A stretch of DNA of 64,000 nucleotides from positions 29,518,934 through 29,582,933 of the forward strand of contig NC_063151.1 of the NCBI RefSeq assembly GCF_020921035.1, written 5' to 3'. The notes under the pieces were generated by a model that saw nothing but the letters and a program-made list of their open reading frames with translations, was not told the DNA's origin and searched no databases. This DNA is from Rhodamnia argentea (lineage: Eukaryota > Streptophyta > Magnoliopsida > Myrtales > Myrtaceae). The position numbers and the translations under genes are program-made. Below, piece after piece: positions 49,246 through 60,714 of the stretch (position 1 is its first letter; each line of letters starts with the position of its first letter).

Positions 49246-51333
49246 TCACTGTGAACCGATGCCCCTTCTCTTAGCCACGCGCAGTATATTAGCAGCCTCT
49301 CTCATCCCACTAAGAAGAGCACCATGCATTGTGGCTGGATATTGTTTATTAGTTGCCTCTCCTGCAAAGAAAACTCTTCCATCTCCAACACTCTCAGAAA
49401 GAATATCGTAATCGTCACCAGAAGATCCAATTGCTACATAAGAGTACGAACCATATGCAAAGTGATCCTTCCCCCATCTAGTGCAAATTGCCTGAACTGG
49501 ATCAGGAACAACGATCCCCTTTGGGGTAAATATGCCTCTCAATATGTCTAAGACTTTCTTCACAGATTCCACAGGAGACATCATCTCAAACTTGATTGCC
49601 GCTTCCCCTGCAACGAGGGCTATGAGAAGTGGGCCTCCTGAAACTGAGTGGTAACTATAGAACAGAAAGAACTCCCCTCTCATGCTCGGGTCTTCAGCCA
49701 AGTGCCCAAACGTATCGATGTCTGCTCCCCAGAAATTATACGTGAACAACATTGCAACTTTGTTCAACAACCCAAACCCTAATCTACTTATAGCATCTAG
49801 CTTTCTTTGAGGAAGTTCAGGGACAAACTCCATAGTCCCTTTCTTTAGCACACCCAAAGGCACAGTACAAAGAACCATGTCTCCACGAAACTCCTGCCCA
49901 CCCGCATAAGCCATAACCCCATCAAGCCCATACCTAATACTCTCCACCGTCCTTCCATAGAAAATTGGCAAGTCCTTGGCAAACTCTCTAACAAACCTCT
50001 CATTGCCACCAGGGATGAAACAATGATCACCCCCCATCTCATATGGGTCATCCTGATCCCAGTATGCCATCGACAAACTAGACATTAGAGAAGCATTTGC
50101 ATATTCCAAATTCGCGAGGTGCCAATCCAATAGCATTCGCTCTTGCGGGTTTTCTGCCACATTATACACGTGCCTAAAGGCTTCGAGTGCAGTTCCTAAT
50201 GGAACATCAATTGATTTCACTTCCTCAATCATAGATTGCCTAAGATTACAAACTCTATCCAACAATTTGTTAAATGAAACCTCTACTTTAGAATCAATGT
50301 CTTTATTCACAGCTTTCCCATTAGGCAGATACAAAGGGCAAACATCTCTCACCTTATGAAGCGGTAACCCCAACTGCCTCGCCAACACCCCAAGCGGGTT
50401 CCCATTTATTCCAGTGAGCACGCTCCCACCAAGATCAGCTGCGGCCTCTACTCCATCTCCACTCATTTTCTTAGTCCTAACGCGCCCACCAGGCCGAGCC
50501 CTACCTTCCAATACCACAACCTTAAACCCTAGAAACACCAATTGCCTCGCAGCCACCAATCCCGCCATTCCAGCTCCAACAATCACCACATTTGCCCTCT
50601 CGACACCATCAGCCGACCTCAGTTTCACTTCCGTAATAGCAGGTGCGAGGCCAAAGTTAATGTATCCGTGTTCGAGGAGAAAATAGTACGCAGAGTGCAC
50701 AAGGGTTCTGTGCTCCGTCCGAATCGCCTCAAGCGCTTGCTCTAACGTCATCCACGTCGACACATTCGATCTCCACCTCGCTAGAATGTGGTTCCGAATG
50801 ATTATATAGTTCGATTGCTCTGAACCACCGATTACCGACACCACATTGGCCTCAATCTCTTCCTCCGTCAGCGAGTCAACTGGAAAACCAACGGAGATCG
50901 CGATTAGCGCCTCCATGTCGATCTCCTTCGCCGGATCGGCCAATCTGTACCTTCGGTTCCGGGACAACGACGGTCCGCCGTTGATCTCGGTGAAGAACTT
51001 CTTCCTGCGGCGCCGCTTCCTCGTCGGGGCGGCGGAGACGGCTCGCCCGGGCTCGGTCGCCGCTTCGCTCCGTTCTCCGCCGGCCGGCTCGGAGAAGTCG
51101 TCCCGGATTTGAGCATCTGGGAGAGGGTCGGAGGAGTCGTCGTCCTGAGTGTCCGAAGCGGGAGGCTCGAGCTCGGTCTCGGTGCGGTCGGACTGGTCGG
51201 ACGGCGAGATGGGGGCCGGGCCCAGAGGAGTATGGGATTGCGTGACGAGGTTTTCCGGCGTGGAGACGTCGGAGCCGGCACTGTTTGGGTTGGCGGAGAG
51301 CGCCGGCTCCGGTGGCGCTTCGGACGATGCCAT
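49246..51333 (-). CDS. LDL1: LSD1-type lysine-specific histone demethylase (LDL1-like)
   Basis: Nuclear FAD-dependent amine oxidase that removes methyl groups from histone H3 Lys4 and represses targets such as FLC. Intronless, as in Arabidopsis. The start at 51333 gives 695 residues and has a strong context (AACATGG); an upstream in-frame ATG at 51402 would add 23 residues in a poorer context. Residues 1-100 are disordered and acidic. A basic patch RKRRRRKK (105-112) may be the nuclear signal. The SWIRM domain is at 138-235, the FAD-binding fold begins with VGAGMAG (252-258), the flavin-contacting Lys is K525 in GLLNKVAMLF, and the end motif FFAGEAT is at 655-661. The protein stops at KRRGIGSQ, shortly after the oxidase domain, about 100 residues before the C-terminus I recall for LDL1. 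It stands head-to-head with the membrane-protein gene. Confidence 0.94.
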   Translation of the reverse strand: MASSEAPPEPALSANPNSAGSDVSTPENLVTQSHTPLGPAPISPSDQSDRTETELEPPASDTQDDDSSDPLPDAQIRDDFSEPAGGERSEAATEPGRAVSAAPTRKRRRRKKFFTEINGGPSLSRNRRYRLADPAKEIDMEALIAISVGFPVDSLTEEEIEANVVSVIGGSEQSNYIIIRNHILARWRSNVSTWMTLEQALEAIRTEHRTLVHSAYYFLLEHGYINFGLAPAITEVKLRSADGVERANVVIVGAGMAGLVAARQLVFLGFKVVVLEGRARPGGRVRTKKMSGDGVEAAADLGGSVLTGINGNPLGVLARQLGLPLHKVRDVCPLYLPNGKAVNKDIDSKVEVSFNKLLDRVCNLRQSMIEEVKSIDVPLGTALEAFRHVYNVAENPQERMLLDWHLANLEYANASLMSSLSMAYWDQDDPYEMGGDHCFIPGGNERFVREFAKDLPIFYGRTVESIRYGLDGVMAYAGGQEFRGDMVLCTVPLGVLKKGTMEFVPELPQRKLDAISRLGFGLLNKVAMLFTYNFWGADIDTFGHLAEDPSMRGEFFLFYSYHSVSGGPLLIALVAGEAAIKFEMMSPVESVKKVLDILRGIFTPKGIVVPDPVQAICTRWGKDHFAYGSYSYVAIGSSGDDYDILSESVGDGRVFFAGEATNKQYPATMHGALLSGMREAANILRVAKRRGIGSQ

Positions 51334-51911
51334 GTTCGAGTTCCGGGCACTTCGCCGTAGCTCGCTCGCAACTCTAAAGTCACAAATAGGATCTCTTTTC
51401 ATGGAGGAGGCTGTATAGTTCTTGTGGGCCAATGAAAGTATGAGGCCCGATACAATTTCGGGGCCCAAATGAGGCCCAAGGATCTCGCCGGTCGACCCCG
51501 TCTCGGTGAATTTAATTCGAATTTAGTTTAAATTTAGATTCTCATTAGAGACATTTTAAGCGTAAAGAAACACTTTAATTTTCCACACATCGACGATGAT
51601 GTGTGTAAAATTAATTTTCACAGCAAGAAGGAAGCAGAAACGGGGAGGAAAAGTCAAGCTACGGGAGGGTCCACATAACAAAACCCAGGTCCAAATCAAA
51701 TCCGACAATGATCGCTCCTCTTTGATTTCGCATTCCTCGTCTTTCTTTCTTCGTTCAATTACGTGTTTTTCAGCTCTCGAAGCTGCAAATTTTTTTTTCC
51801 CGCTGCACTTCGATTCTTGAGCTGGATTCTTTCCCTTTTCTTCACCCCCAGTTCTCTTGAGCTCCCCAATTGGAACGAGGGGAGAAGGGTTGTTCTCGCA
51901 GAGCAAGAGGC
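51334..51911. promoter_or_regulatory. Shared divergent promoter region
   Basis: Only 578 bp separate the ATGs of the demethylase (-) and the TMEM230-like gene (+), so both promoters lie here. No clear TATA box was seen in either direction, which is common for broadly expressed divergent pairs. Confidence 0.55.
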
Positions 51912-54900
51912 ATGATAACGAGATCGAATTTGGCGGAGCAATTGAGGGAGTATCAGCTTCGATCCAAGAATGATTGGGCCTCTGTTTCTCTTTTCTCCTC
52001 CAGTTCTAGTTTCGGCTCTTCAAGGTAACTTTCTTGGCTTGCTTTGCCTGAATTCAGCTTCTGTTTTTTTCTTTTTCGTGTTCTTTTTTCGGTGGGGTGG
52101 CGAAATAGTTGGTGCTGTAATTCGTTTTTGCCTTTTTCTGTTCTCCAAGGTTCGCTTTAATTGGTTTTGGTGTGAGATATAGGGAGCGTGAGGATCGTGG
52201 GAACTCCTGGTATATGTGATTGTGGTATCAAGCATCAAAGGTTACGAGATGTAGACAAAACTATGATTTTGGAACTTTGGGTAGTTGGGTCGGTTTAGTG
52301 CTCCTTTCTCCTGAAGCTAAGCAATTTTAAAGGAAGGGGTGATTTTGGGAAGAGTATATACTTGGCAATTTTAGGAAGGAAAGAAAAGAGGGTTTGATGG
52401 TTTCTATCTTAAATTTTAATTGTATACGCATCATGAAAGGCATTCATGATGCATCCTGGGTTTGAAGGCATAAGCTAGTGTTTGCAGGTGGCGGGCGCAC
52501 GTTCATTTTCTTCTATTGTTACTCACTTTGGAACCTGACTAAAATCAATTTCATTAAGGGGTAACTTAATGTGAGGAGGATCTCTTCTTAATCAAACAAT
52601 CTTTGGTAGAAGGTCTGAAACTTTGTTTTCAGGAGAAAAGAGCTTTTGAGATTAAGGGTATGACCCATCAACTCAAACAAGATAGGCTGTGTCAACTTAA
52701 AGCGGAGCAAATTTATGCTCTTTCACTTGGTGCATTAAGGTTATAGAATACTGTGTTGTCAAGCCGTTATTTAAAATATCCTAATTGAAACTGGACTTGT
52801 CTGTTTGACTATGGAATTTTTTGAGGATACTTGGTTAATGCAGTTCTACAATATTTTTGAAGTATCCGTAAAGAATTCCTGTCGTAATTTAGGAAGCGTG
52901 GCCAATGTTGCACATACTTCTTGTGGATTTGGAAGGCCTTCACTAGACTAGATCTCATTATTAAACAAAAAATGGATTTTGCCACCTTTGAACATTCTCC
53001 TTATTTATGGTTCCCCTTAGTCCAGTAATGTGGCCCTCAGAGATGCAATTACCACCAATATCCTTTCCATGATTACTCCTAGAGTTGTTGATGTCCTTTC
53101 TATAATCAAAGCCATTTGCTATATCTCTTACCATCCTTGCACATGCAAATGACCTATTTAGCTCTAAGTTCTAAATTTTGAATGGTTGCTGCATGTATCT
53201 AAAGCTCGTACTTCACCAAATTTTGGTTCTGCTTTTGCGAGGAGATATAGTGTAAAGAGGCTGGTGGTGCACATACTAGCCTAGATCTCATTGTTGAACG
53301 AAAAATGGATGTCGTCACCTTTGAACATTCTCCTTATTAATTGTTCCACTTAGTCCAGTAAAGTGTCCCTCAGAGATGCAATTTCTTCCCATTATCCTTT
53401 CCCTGATCACTCCCAGAGCTGTTGTATTCTATTTCTATAATCAAATTCAATTGCTATTTCTCTTACAATTGAATTTTCTATTTTGGATACGTTAAAGGCT
53501 GGAAAAATGAAATATAGTAGTGCCCCTTGCACATGCAACTGACCTATTTAGCTCTAAATTCTAAATGTTGAATAGTTGCTGCATGTATCTAAAGCTTACA
53601 CTTCACCAATTTTGGTTCTGCTTTTTCGAGGAGATATAGTGTAAATAGGCTGGTGGTGCATATTGGAATGTGCCACTATAAAATTTCGTGCCTATTGAGC
53701 ATATAGTGTGGTTTCTTGTGCATAAATACTTGCTTTTAGCCTTTTTTTCTTGACCCAATACCCTAAAAAACCCTCAACTTGAGGTCTAATCCCAAATTTA
53801 TCCCAAACTTTTTTTTTCATAAAGAACCTCCAACTTTCGGTCTTGTCCTAATTCTACCATAAGCTTCTTTTATTCCATTAAAAACCCCTCAACTTTAGGT
53901 CCAATTCCAATCTACCCTAAACTATTTTTGTCTCATAGAAAATCACAAGCTTTTACTTGAGTCCCAAAATCTTCTTCCGTTAATCCTTCGCCCAAAATTT
54001 TTCTTGACAACCGAGACATGAAAAAACTCACGAGCATGAGTGGTTTGAGCGTTGTCCTGACTGAGAGCTCTCCAACCGCAAGAGATGGAAGACTCTTGAG
54101 CAAGGGAGCTTGAATATTGAGCACAAAATCGAAGATCCCTGAGTGAGATAAAAGAAAAGCTCTCATAAGAGCAAGAGCAATTGAAGAAGTTCAAACATGA
54201 TTTCTCTAGTTTCTACCCAAATTTCATATCTAAGAAGATGTCGTTTGGGCTGACGTGGAAATCCATCTCCACAAGGTCTTCTTGAATCTGAAATTTTGGG
54301 AAAAAAATAGAGTAATGACGTGAAAATGCCACATCACTAAGGGTGATTTTGGACGTAGTGTTAACGGAGATAGATATGAGACTCAAGTAAAAGTTGATAG
54401 TTTTTTATGAAAGGGGAAAAAAAAGGTTTAGGGTAAAATTGGGATGGGACCTAAAGTTGGTGGTTTTTTGTGAGACAAAAAAAGTTTTGGGTAAATTTGG
54501 GACTAGACCAAAAATGAAGGGTATTTTATGAAATGAAAAGGAGTTTAGGGTAGAGTTGGGACTGGACCTAAAGTTGAGGATTTTTTTTAGGTATTAGGCC
54601 TTTTTTTCTTAGTGAATCTTTTATCACTTAAAAGATCCTAAACTAGCTGGATGTGTTTTCAGCTTTATGGGGGTAAGTGCTGAAGCAAACAAATGGTGCT
54701 TGTGACATGTGTTAGTTTAAGTTTACCTTGATTAAACTGGAAAACTTGATTGATGACACTTGCAGAGGATGGCCATGACTCCAATATAACTTCTGCTTTC
54801 TTCCTACATCTTGTATATGCTTCCTTTCTGGGGATTACATTTAGACTAGTTATGCAGACTATAATAGTCTTTGTTTTATTTGGATGCAGGGTGGATGTTG

Positions 54901-55097
54901 TTGTCTTTGTCATATGGGAGCTTGTAATTCTTGCTTTCTTGGTTTTCTCAGCAGTGTCTTTGTACTTCCGGCATATGCAGCTGGCCTTAATCTTAATCTG
55001 CATCACTATGCTGTTACTTCTATGCATGAAAATTACAAAGCAAATAAGATTGGCCAGGAAAAAGAAGCGAAGGATGCTTCTTCCATTGTCGATGTAG
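51912..55097 (+). CDS. TMEM230/DUF872-type small membrane protein
   Basis: Two exons (51912-52024 and 54890-55097) join in frame to 106 residues. The N-terminus MITRSNLAEQLREYQ precedes a Ser-rich stretch. Two hydrophobic helices follow (about 40-64, VVVFVIWELVILAFLVFSAV, and 68-88, LALILICITMLLLL). The tail is very basic (RLARKKKRR) and ends MLLPLSM. This matches the small plant proteins classed as DUF872, related to animal TMEM230, which is found on secretory and endosomal vesicles; the plant role is unknown. The 2.87-kb intron is far longer than the coding sequence and carries a tandem duplication and a large inverted element. Confidence 0.85.
52908..53665. repeat. Diverged tandem duplication inside the intron
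   Basis: About 52908-53265 and 53266-53665 share, in order, AGATCTCATT, CACCTTTGAACATTCTCC, TTAGTCCAGTAA, CAGAGATGCAATT, TGACCTATTTAGCTCTAA and GGAGATATAGTGTAAA. The second copy has about 57 extra bases near 53470-53520. Confidence 0.85.
53745..54610. mobile_element. Large inverted-repeat element with tandem-repeat arms
   Basis: The left arm holds about four units of roughly 60 bp, each with a form of CTCAACTTTAGGTCCAAT plus CTACCCTAAAC. The right arm holds the same units in reverse (GACCTAAAGTTGAGGATTTT, TTAGGGTAGAGTTGGGAC). About 300 bp of unrelated DNA separates the arms. No coding capacity. A relative lies at 60715-61350. Confidence 0.75.
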
Positions 55098-55949
55098 AGT
55101 CAAAGTTTGGTTGCGGATTTTTCCCGCTTTCTCATCCTATCATGTAGCCTGGGGGAAAGACTCGTTCATTGAATAGGTCCATCACTAATTGTTGACAATC
55201 ATCAAGCTCAGGTTGGGTATAAATTGACATGACAAATTGAAAGTGCTCATCATTCTCACATGAAACGAGAGATTCGGATTGATGATTACACAAGCAGCAA
55301 GGTGGATATTGGGGGCTTGTCCTCTCTCTGCAGCTATTCCTTGTGTCTGCACAAGCAGTAACAGAGCGATCTGTGGAAAATATAGGAATGTAGGTAGATG
55401 TATGAGAACGAGCATACGCTTTGACGATGTAAGGTATGGCTTTATGAGGATATTTATTTACATTTCTCTGGATGGAATCACATATTTGATAAACCATAAC
55501 TTCTCAAGATACAGTTGCTTTCAGTTTTCCATATCAAGCTATATACTGTCAATTTGTTTCTTACTCTCTTCGTGACGCGCACCATAACCTCCCTCCCTTT
55601 GCGTTCATGCAAACTGGATTGAAAGTGGAGTGCGTGAAAAGTAAGGAAAAGAAAAGAGAGTATTGAAGCCCGAAGTTGGGTTGCATTCAACCAATGTCTT
55701 TCGCAACCGACCTTAAATTATTCTCGTTGCATTCAGCAAGAGAGGATATCTACAGATAATTGAGGTTCTGGCATTCCCAAAGAAGAGAACTATACAGAAG
55801 TTAAGATAACCAAGGGGCTGCCGAATATGTTCTCAGGAATCTCAAAATACTTTCTAGGAGTTAATGTCACGCAAACAACTAGCTAAGTGAACTCAATATC
55901 AACTGAGAAAGGCGATTGCCCGCCACGGCCACGAAAAGCTCCTGATGCT
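55098..55949. other. Convergent 3' region of two genes
   Basis: The TMEM230-like gene and the CoA ligase gene end toward each other here. Nothing else was seen. Confidence 0.5.
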
Positions 55950-58900
55950 TCAAAGTTTGGACGTAGCAAGCTTGATGAGATCCTTCCTAAGGATCTTGCC
56001 AGAAGGATTCTTCGGTATGGAAGCTATGAATGCCACCCTCCGGATTCTCTTGTATGGGGCCACCTGTGAAAACGCAGAATTACGACTTGACCACAAATGG
56101 AACCGAAAGAAACAGCAATGGTGATTACATGACACCACAAAGAAAGTTACAAACGAAGTTTCGAGAGATTGACAAAGTGAATTAGCACCGGTCCTCTTCA
56201 TTTGCGTAGCTCTTTCACGCTCGACTTTGATCGGTGATTTTAATGCCATGTTTTGGTCAAACAAATCTCAAGCAACCCTTAAAATAGCTTGAATAGAAAC
56301 GACCATTGTATCGTCGTCTCACATAATCTATGGACCATTCACGCTTAGAAGGGTTACGCTATTGAAATTCCGGACACACCTGTCTGGCGACGAAGTCCAT
56401 GACCGCTGTCTCTGATAGCTCCCTTCCAGCTTTTCTTACCACGTATGCCATGGGGAATTGGCCGACCTCCTTATCAGGAAACCTGCCACAGCAACACATG
56501 CGCAGCTCAAGGCAAATGAAACAGTGTGATTATGTAATGATCTTTTCTCAATGATATGAAATTGCATTTCAAAGTTGTTCGGTGAAATGGGTAGATAATT
56601 ACGGTATAACAGCAGCATCGGCAACATCAGGATGCGTGAGCAACAATGCCTCTAGTTCCGCCGGAGGAACCTGCAGAATTTGGTAACAGGAACAGGCAGA
56701 GTTGTTTAGTCTAACTGCGATAAATTGAGAAAACTGTTTCATTCTGTTCATGCCGGAATCTATGTCTAGTTGATCGAGGATTTATCGCAACTTGTGGTGA
56801 AAATCAAGTGGTGTTCTCAAAAGTCACCTGATATCCTTTATACTTGATAAGTTCCTTCAGCCTATCAACCACAAAAATGAACCCATCCTCGTCGAAATAG
56901 CAGATGTCGCCGGTTCTCAGCCATCCCTCGGAATCCAAAGTCGAGGTGGTTGCTTCGGCATTGCTAAAATAACCTGCACTAGTCCATTTCCCGAAAAAAC
57001 CGGATGGGATGAAGTTCAGAAAAAATGGCAAAGAAAGATCTCCCAAAGAATAATGCGTAGAAAAGCAGATTTGGGGTACAGATGAAGAAACATATCATCA
57101 GTTATTCACTTGGTACTGATAATACTAATCACATAAGTAGTCCCTAAACTTTGATTCAATATGCATGCAACGTCATCCTTGAACTTTTAATTTGTTCAAT
57201 GTGGTTCTTGAATTTTTGGCACATTTTCAATTTAATCCCTAAACCATATGATCTCATTAATTCAAATTTAGGGACAATATTAAACATTTTCATACAATTC
57301 AAAAACTAAATTAAATATGTACCAAAAGTTTCAGGATCACGTTGAACAAATTAAATATTCAGGCATGAAATAACATATTGAGTTAACGTTTTATATTAAA
57401 CAAATTTAAAATTTAGGGATCACACCACACATTAAATCAAAATTCAATGCCGTGTACCCTAAAAAAAATTTATACTACTAAAAAGGATAGGTATTGGAAA
57501 ACAGAGACAGCACAGGATTGGCCCATGAAGTCATATGGCTGCCTGCTTGAATGATTTTGTGTTCGTTTGATTTGGCCTAACGTTGTCAAAGACACGATGA
57601 TATGATTAAACATTTAGTCCACATCACTGACCAAACCACTCGAATCGTTTTGATTTTTCTACGGGGGAGAGATCATTGCGACAATAGAAATACAGGCACA
57701 TGGAAATCCCTCGTTCCCTTCAAAACGACGAGTCGTTCCCCACAATGAGTGCGATACTCCTCGAGGATGAAGGATAGCTCATCAGTAGAGGGTACCAAAT
57801 GTTTCTCTGAGCTCAATTATTCGCTCCCTTATAAAATGAAAAGACTCAAGTCTTTTTTATATTTTTTTGGCCGGAAAAAATCGAAAAAATAGCTCCACGC
57901 ACTTACTAGTTACTATACCTTTCATAATGGTGGGCCCCCGCAGCCAAAGCTCGCCCGTCCGGTTCACTCCCAACGCCTCCCCGTGCTCTGGATCGACGAT
58001 CCTCGCCTCCATGCTCGGCGACAGCAGCCCCGCCGTGCCGTACCGTCGGCTCTCCTCCAGCGAGTCCGTCGACGCCCCGATCCCCGCCGACTCCGTCAGC
58101 CCGTACCCCTGCAAGATCCTCACCGCCGGGTACCTCTCCACGAACCCTTCGATCACCTCCCGGCTCAGCGGGGCCCCGCCGGAGAGCACCGAGCCGAGCG
58201 AGCTCAGGTCGTACCTCGCCCTTATCTGGTCCGCGTTGTTCACCATCGCGACCAGGATCGGTGGCACGAGCGGCAGGTACGTGGCCCTGTGCTTGGCGAT
58301 CGACGCGAGCATCTCGTGCATGTCGAACTTGGAGAGGACGACGATTGTCGACCCAGACGCGAGCAGGCCCGTCGCGAAAGCCGCCAGGCCGTAGATGTGG
58401 AACATCGGGACCGTGCACAAAAACCGCTGCTGCCCTTCCTCGTCCAAATTGAACCTGTAGTTTGCATTGAAGTTGAGCGTGCAATGTTTTCGCAATAACT
58501 TTGGACAGATCAATGGATAGAATCGAATTGCAGGATGATCAGATTTGCACATATCATATCCCAACTCGTTGTGATAAACTTAGTACTCGTGCGGCGCTGT
58601 TCGACTGGTGAAATGCCCGAGTTAAAACAGAAACAGGAAGAAGAAATTTGACCTGTTGAGGACAGTCTGGACCATCGCGATGAGGTTCCGGTGGGAGGAG
58701 ACGACGCCTTTACTCGCGCCGGTGGTGCCAGACGAGTAGAGCAGAGTCGCTGTGTCGTTCTGGTGGACTTGCTCCCTGACTCGCCTCCCGCTTGCCTCTG
58801 GTCCGCTCGCAATCATCTCGCGCAGAGTCGTGATTATCTTTGCTTTCGGAGCGGGTCCACTGCCACCGTCAGGTCGAGAAGATTGCGGTGCGGCGTCCTC

Positions 58901-59377
58901 GATGAGGACGAGACAGAGGCTGGAGGCGGCGGCGGCGAGCTTGGGGGCGAGGTCGGGTGTGGTGAAGGCGAGGACGGGCTTGGAGTCGGCGATCTGCTTG
59001 GCGATCTCGGAGGCGGTGTTAAGGGGGTTGGTGGTGGTGATGACGGCGCCAAGGGACATGACGGCGAGGCAGACGACGGGGAAGGAGATGGAGTTGGGGG
59101 AGAGAAGGAGGACGACGTCGCCCTTCCGGATGCCCATGGCGGAGAGGCGGGCGGCGAGGGAGTCGACGGAGCGCCAGAGCTCGGGGAAGGGGACGTGGAG
59201 GCCGGAGGAGGCGTCGATCAAGGCGGTGGAGCCGCGGTGGGAGTGGGAGGAGATGAAAGTGGTGACGTCGAGGAAGGGGTTGGGAGGAAGGGGGATGGGG
59301 TTGCGCTTGCTGTAGAAGGTGGAGTTGGAGCTGCTAAACCCGCTCTTGCGGTCGATTTGGAGTGGGTTGGCTGCCAT
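55950..59377 (-). CDS. OPCL1: OPC-8:0 CoA ligase-like (4-coumarate-CoA ligase-like 5)
   Basis: Peroxisomal acyl-CoA synthetase that activates the jasmonate precursor OPC-8:0 (and related OPDA chains) for beta-oxidation. Exons in transcript order: 59377-58653, 58454-57919, 56973-56828, 56670-56603, 56482-56380 and 56063-55950, giving 563 residues. The N-terminal [20 protein letters not shown] and [13 protein letters not shown] match OPCL1 rather than true 4CL. The AMP-binding loop is [10 protein letters not shown] (215-224); GYGLTES, GWLRTGD and the catalytic Lys549 in PKNPSGKIL follow. The last three residues, SKL, are a canonical peroxisome signal. Exon 1 is very GC-rich, which makes long antisense frames there. 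The 945-bp intron 2 contains an inverted repeat. OPCL1 versus a close 4CL-like paralogue is judged from memory of the family. Confidence 0.93.
57105..57475. mobile_element. Inverted-repeat element in an intron of the CoA ligase gene
   Basis: The left half reads GTAGTCCCTAAACTTTGATT and CTTGAACTTTTAATTTGTTC; the right half mirrors it with GAACAAATTAAATATTCAGG and AATTTAGGGATC. It shares the style of the other tandem-armed elements but with different units. Confidence 0.6.
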
Positions 59378-60714
59378 TTTAGATCGGTCGCCACTTCCAG
59401 AGAGCTTGAGCTTCAAAGAAAGAAAGTCTGTCCAGTGAACCGAGCAAGAAAGCTTCTTCGTTTTTTGTTGAGGTGATGGTTGAGCACCGGCAGCCGTTCG
59501 ATTGGACGGAAACGACGACGTAACCATGCGAATTACAAATCTTTGGGACCCATAAAAGAAAGCAAATCGATTAATTGGAAGCCTTGCCAAAATGAAAAAG
59601 GAAAAATTAATTGGGCAGCCTCTTGGCCCAAAATAATGTAAGCCCCATGAAAGAAACGTTAAAAATTAATGTAGAGAATTTTGAAACGTTTTACGACTTA
59701 ATATATAGATGTCGGGAGGCATTGCGCGCCGGTAGCGTGCGACGATATAGGAAATGACATATTTGTTAATATTTTGGTAGAATGAGTAAAGACAAAAAGA
59801 AGAGAGGGAATGAGGCCGCTATCTTCGTGTTTGTTTTTCTTTTATTTTTCAATTGCTTTTTTATTTGTTAAAGTTACATTTAAATAGCTAATTCGCCGGT
59901 AAAAAATTTGTAGCAGAGAGTTTACTCCCATCAATGTAGTGTAAAACAACCATCCAATGTGGGCACCACTATGGTTCAATTTGTTTTGCGAAAAATAATT
60001 TCTCAAAAAATAAGCTAATCCCGGAAAACATTTTACTCCCATGAAAAAAACTCCTTCAAAAGTGGGAACATTGTTTTCCTTTTTTTTTAGAAGAGAAAAA
60101 CATTTTTTGCATCTTTATTTGCTTCTCTCTTTCATTTTTTTTATTTTTAATTAATTTTTACTTTCTTTACATTTATTTTTTATAAATTAGAAAATTTTAT
60201 ATTTTTTATTTTCCCTTATTCTCCTTTGGCCAGCGGCTGGCCTCAAGAGAGGCTCGACCAGGCATCGCCGGCAATCGGTAGAAAACAACAATGGAAAAAA
60301 ATAAAAAGAGAAAAAAAGGAAAAATAAAAAGATAAATAATTAAAATTTTAAATATTTTGATTTTTTTAAAGATAAAATAAAAACAAAAACAAAAACAAAG
60401 AATTATTGAATGGAGTATATGGAGAAAAATTAAATCTAATTTTCCATACCCAACAATGGAAAATATTTTTTAAATTTTTTTTCATATTTCAGTTAAACAC
60501 CGAAAAATATAGTCTTCTTCTTGAAAATTGACTTCCCGATAAATATTCTCAAAAAATGACTCATTTTTGCGAAACAAACGAAGCCTATGATATAAGTCAT
60601 TGTGATTGAAAATACATAATCAATTTTAGAATTAAAATGTTATTACAATTTTTTTTTATTTGGTAACAACATCAAAGTACATTGACACGATATTTCTGTA
60701 TATAACTTAAGGCT
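59378..60714. other. Promoter of the CoA ligase gene and AT-rich repeat DNA
   Basis: The first few hundred bases hold the promoter. About 59860-60590 is a worn repeat with TTTTGCGAAAAATAATTTCTC near 59984 and its mirror TTTTTGCGAAACAAACGAAG near 60564, resembling stretches near 26690 and 33165. No gene. Confidence 0.5.

Noticed and set aside
50904..51383. 159-codon Pro/Ser/Arg-rich - strand frame
   Set aside because: Alternate frame over the N-terminus of the demethylase; no domain likeness.
51403..51468. Upstream extension of the demethylase frame
   Set aside because: No ATG exists at its left edge (the codon is TTG); the first real ATG is 51402, with a weak context compared with 51333.
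57867..58498. Long + strand frames opposite exon 2 of the CoA ligase gene
   Set aside because: Antisense by-products of GC-rich coding sequence; the - strand matches a known family throughout.
58691..59476. 261-codon Gly/Asp/Glu-rich + strand frame
   Set aside because: Antisense of GC-rich exon 1 of the CoA ligase gene, with a low-complexity product.
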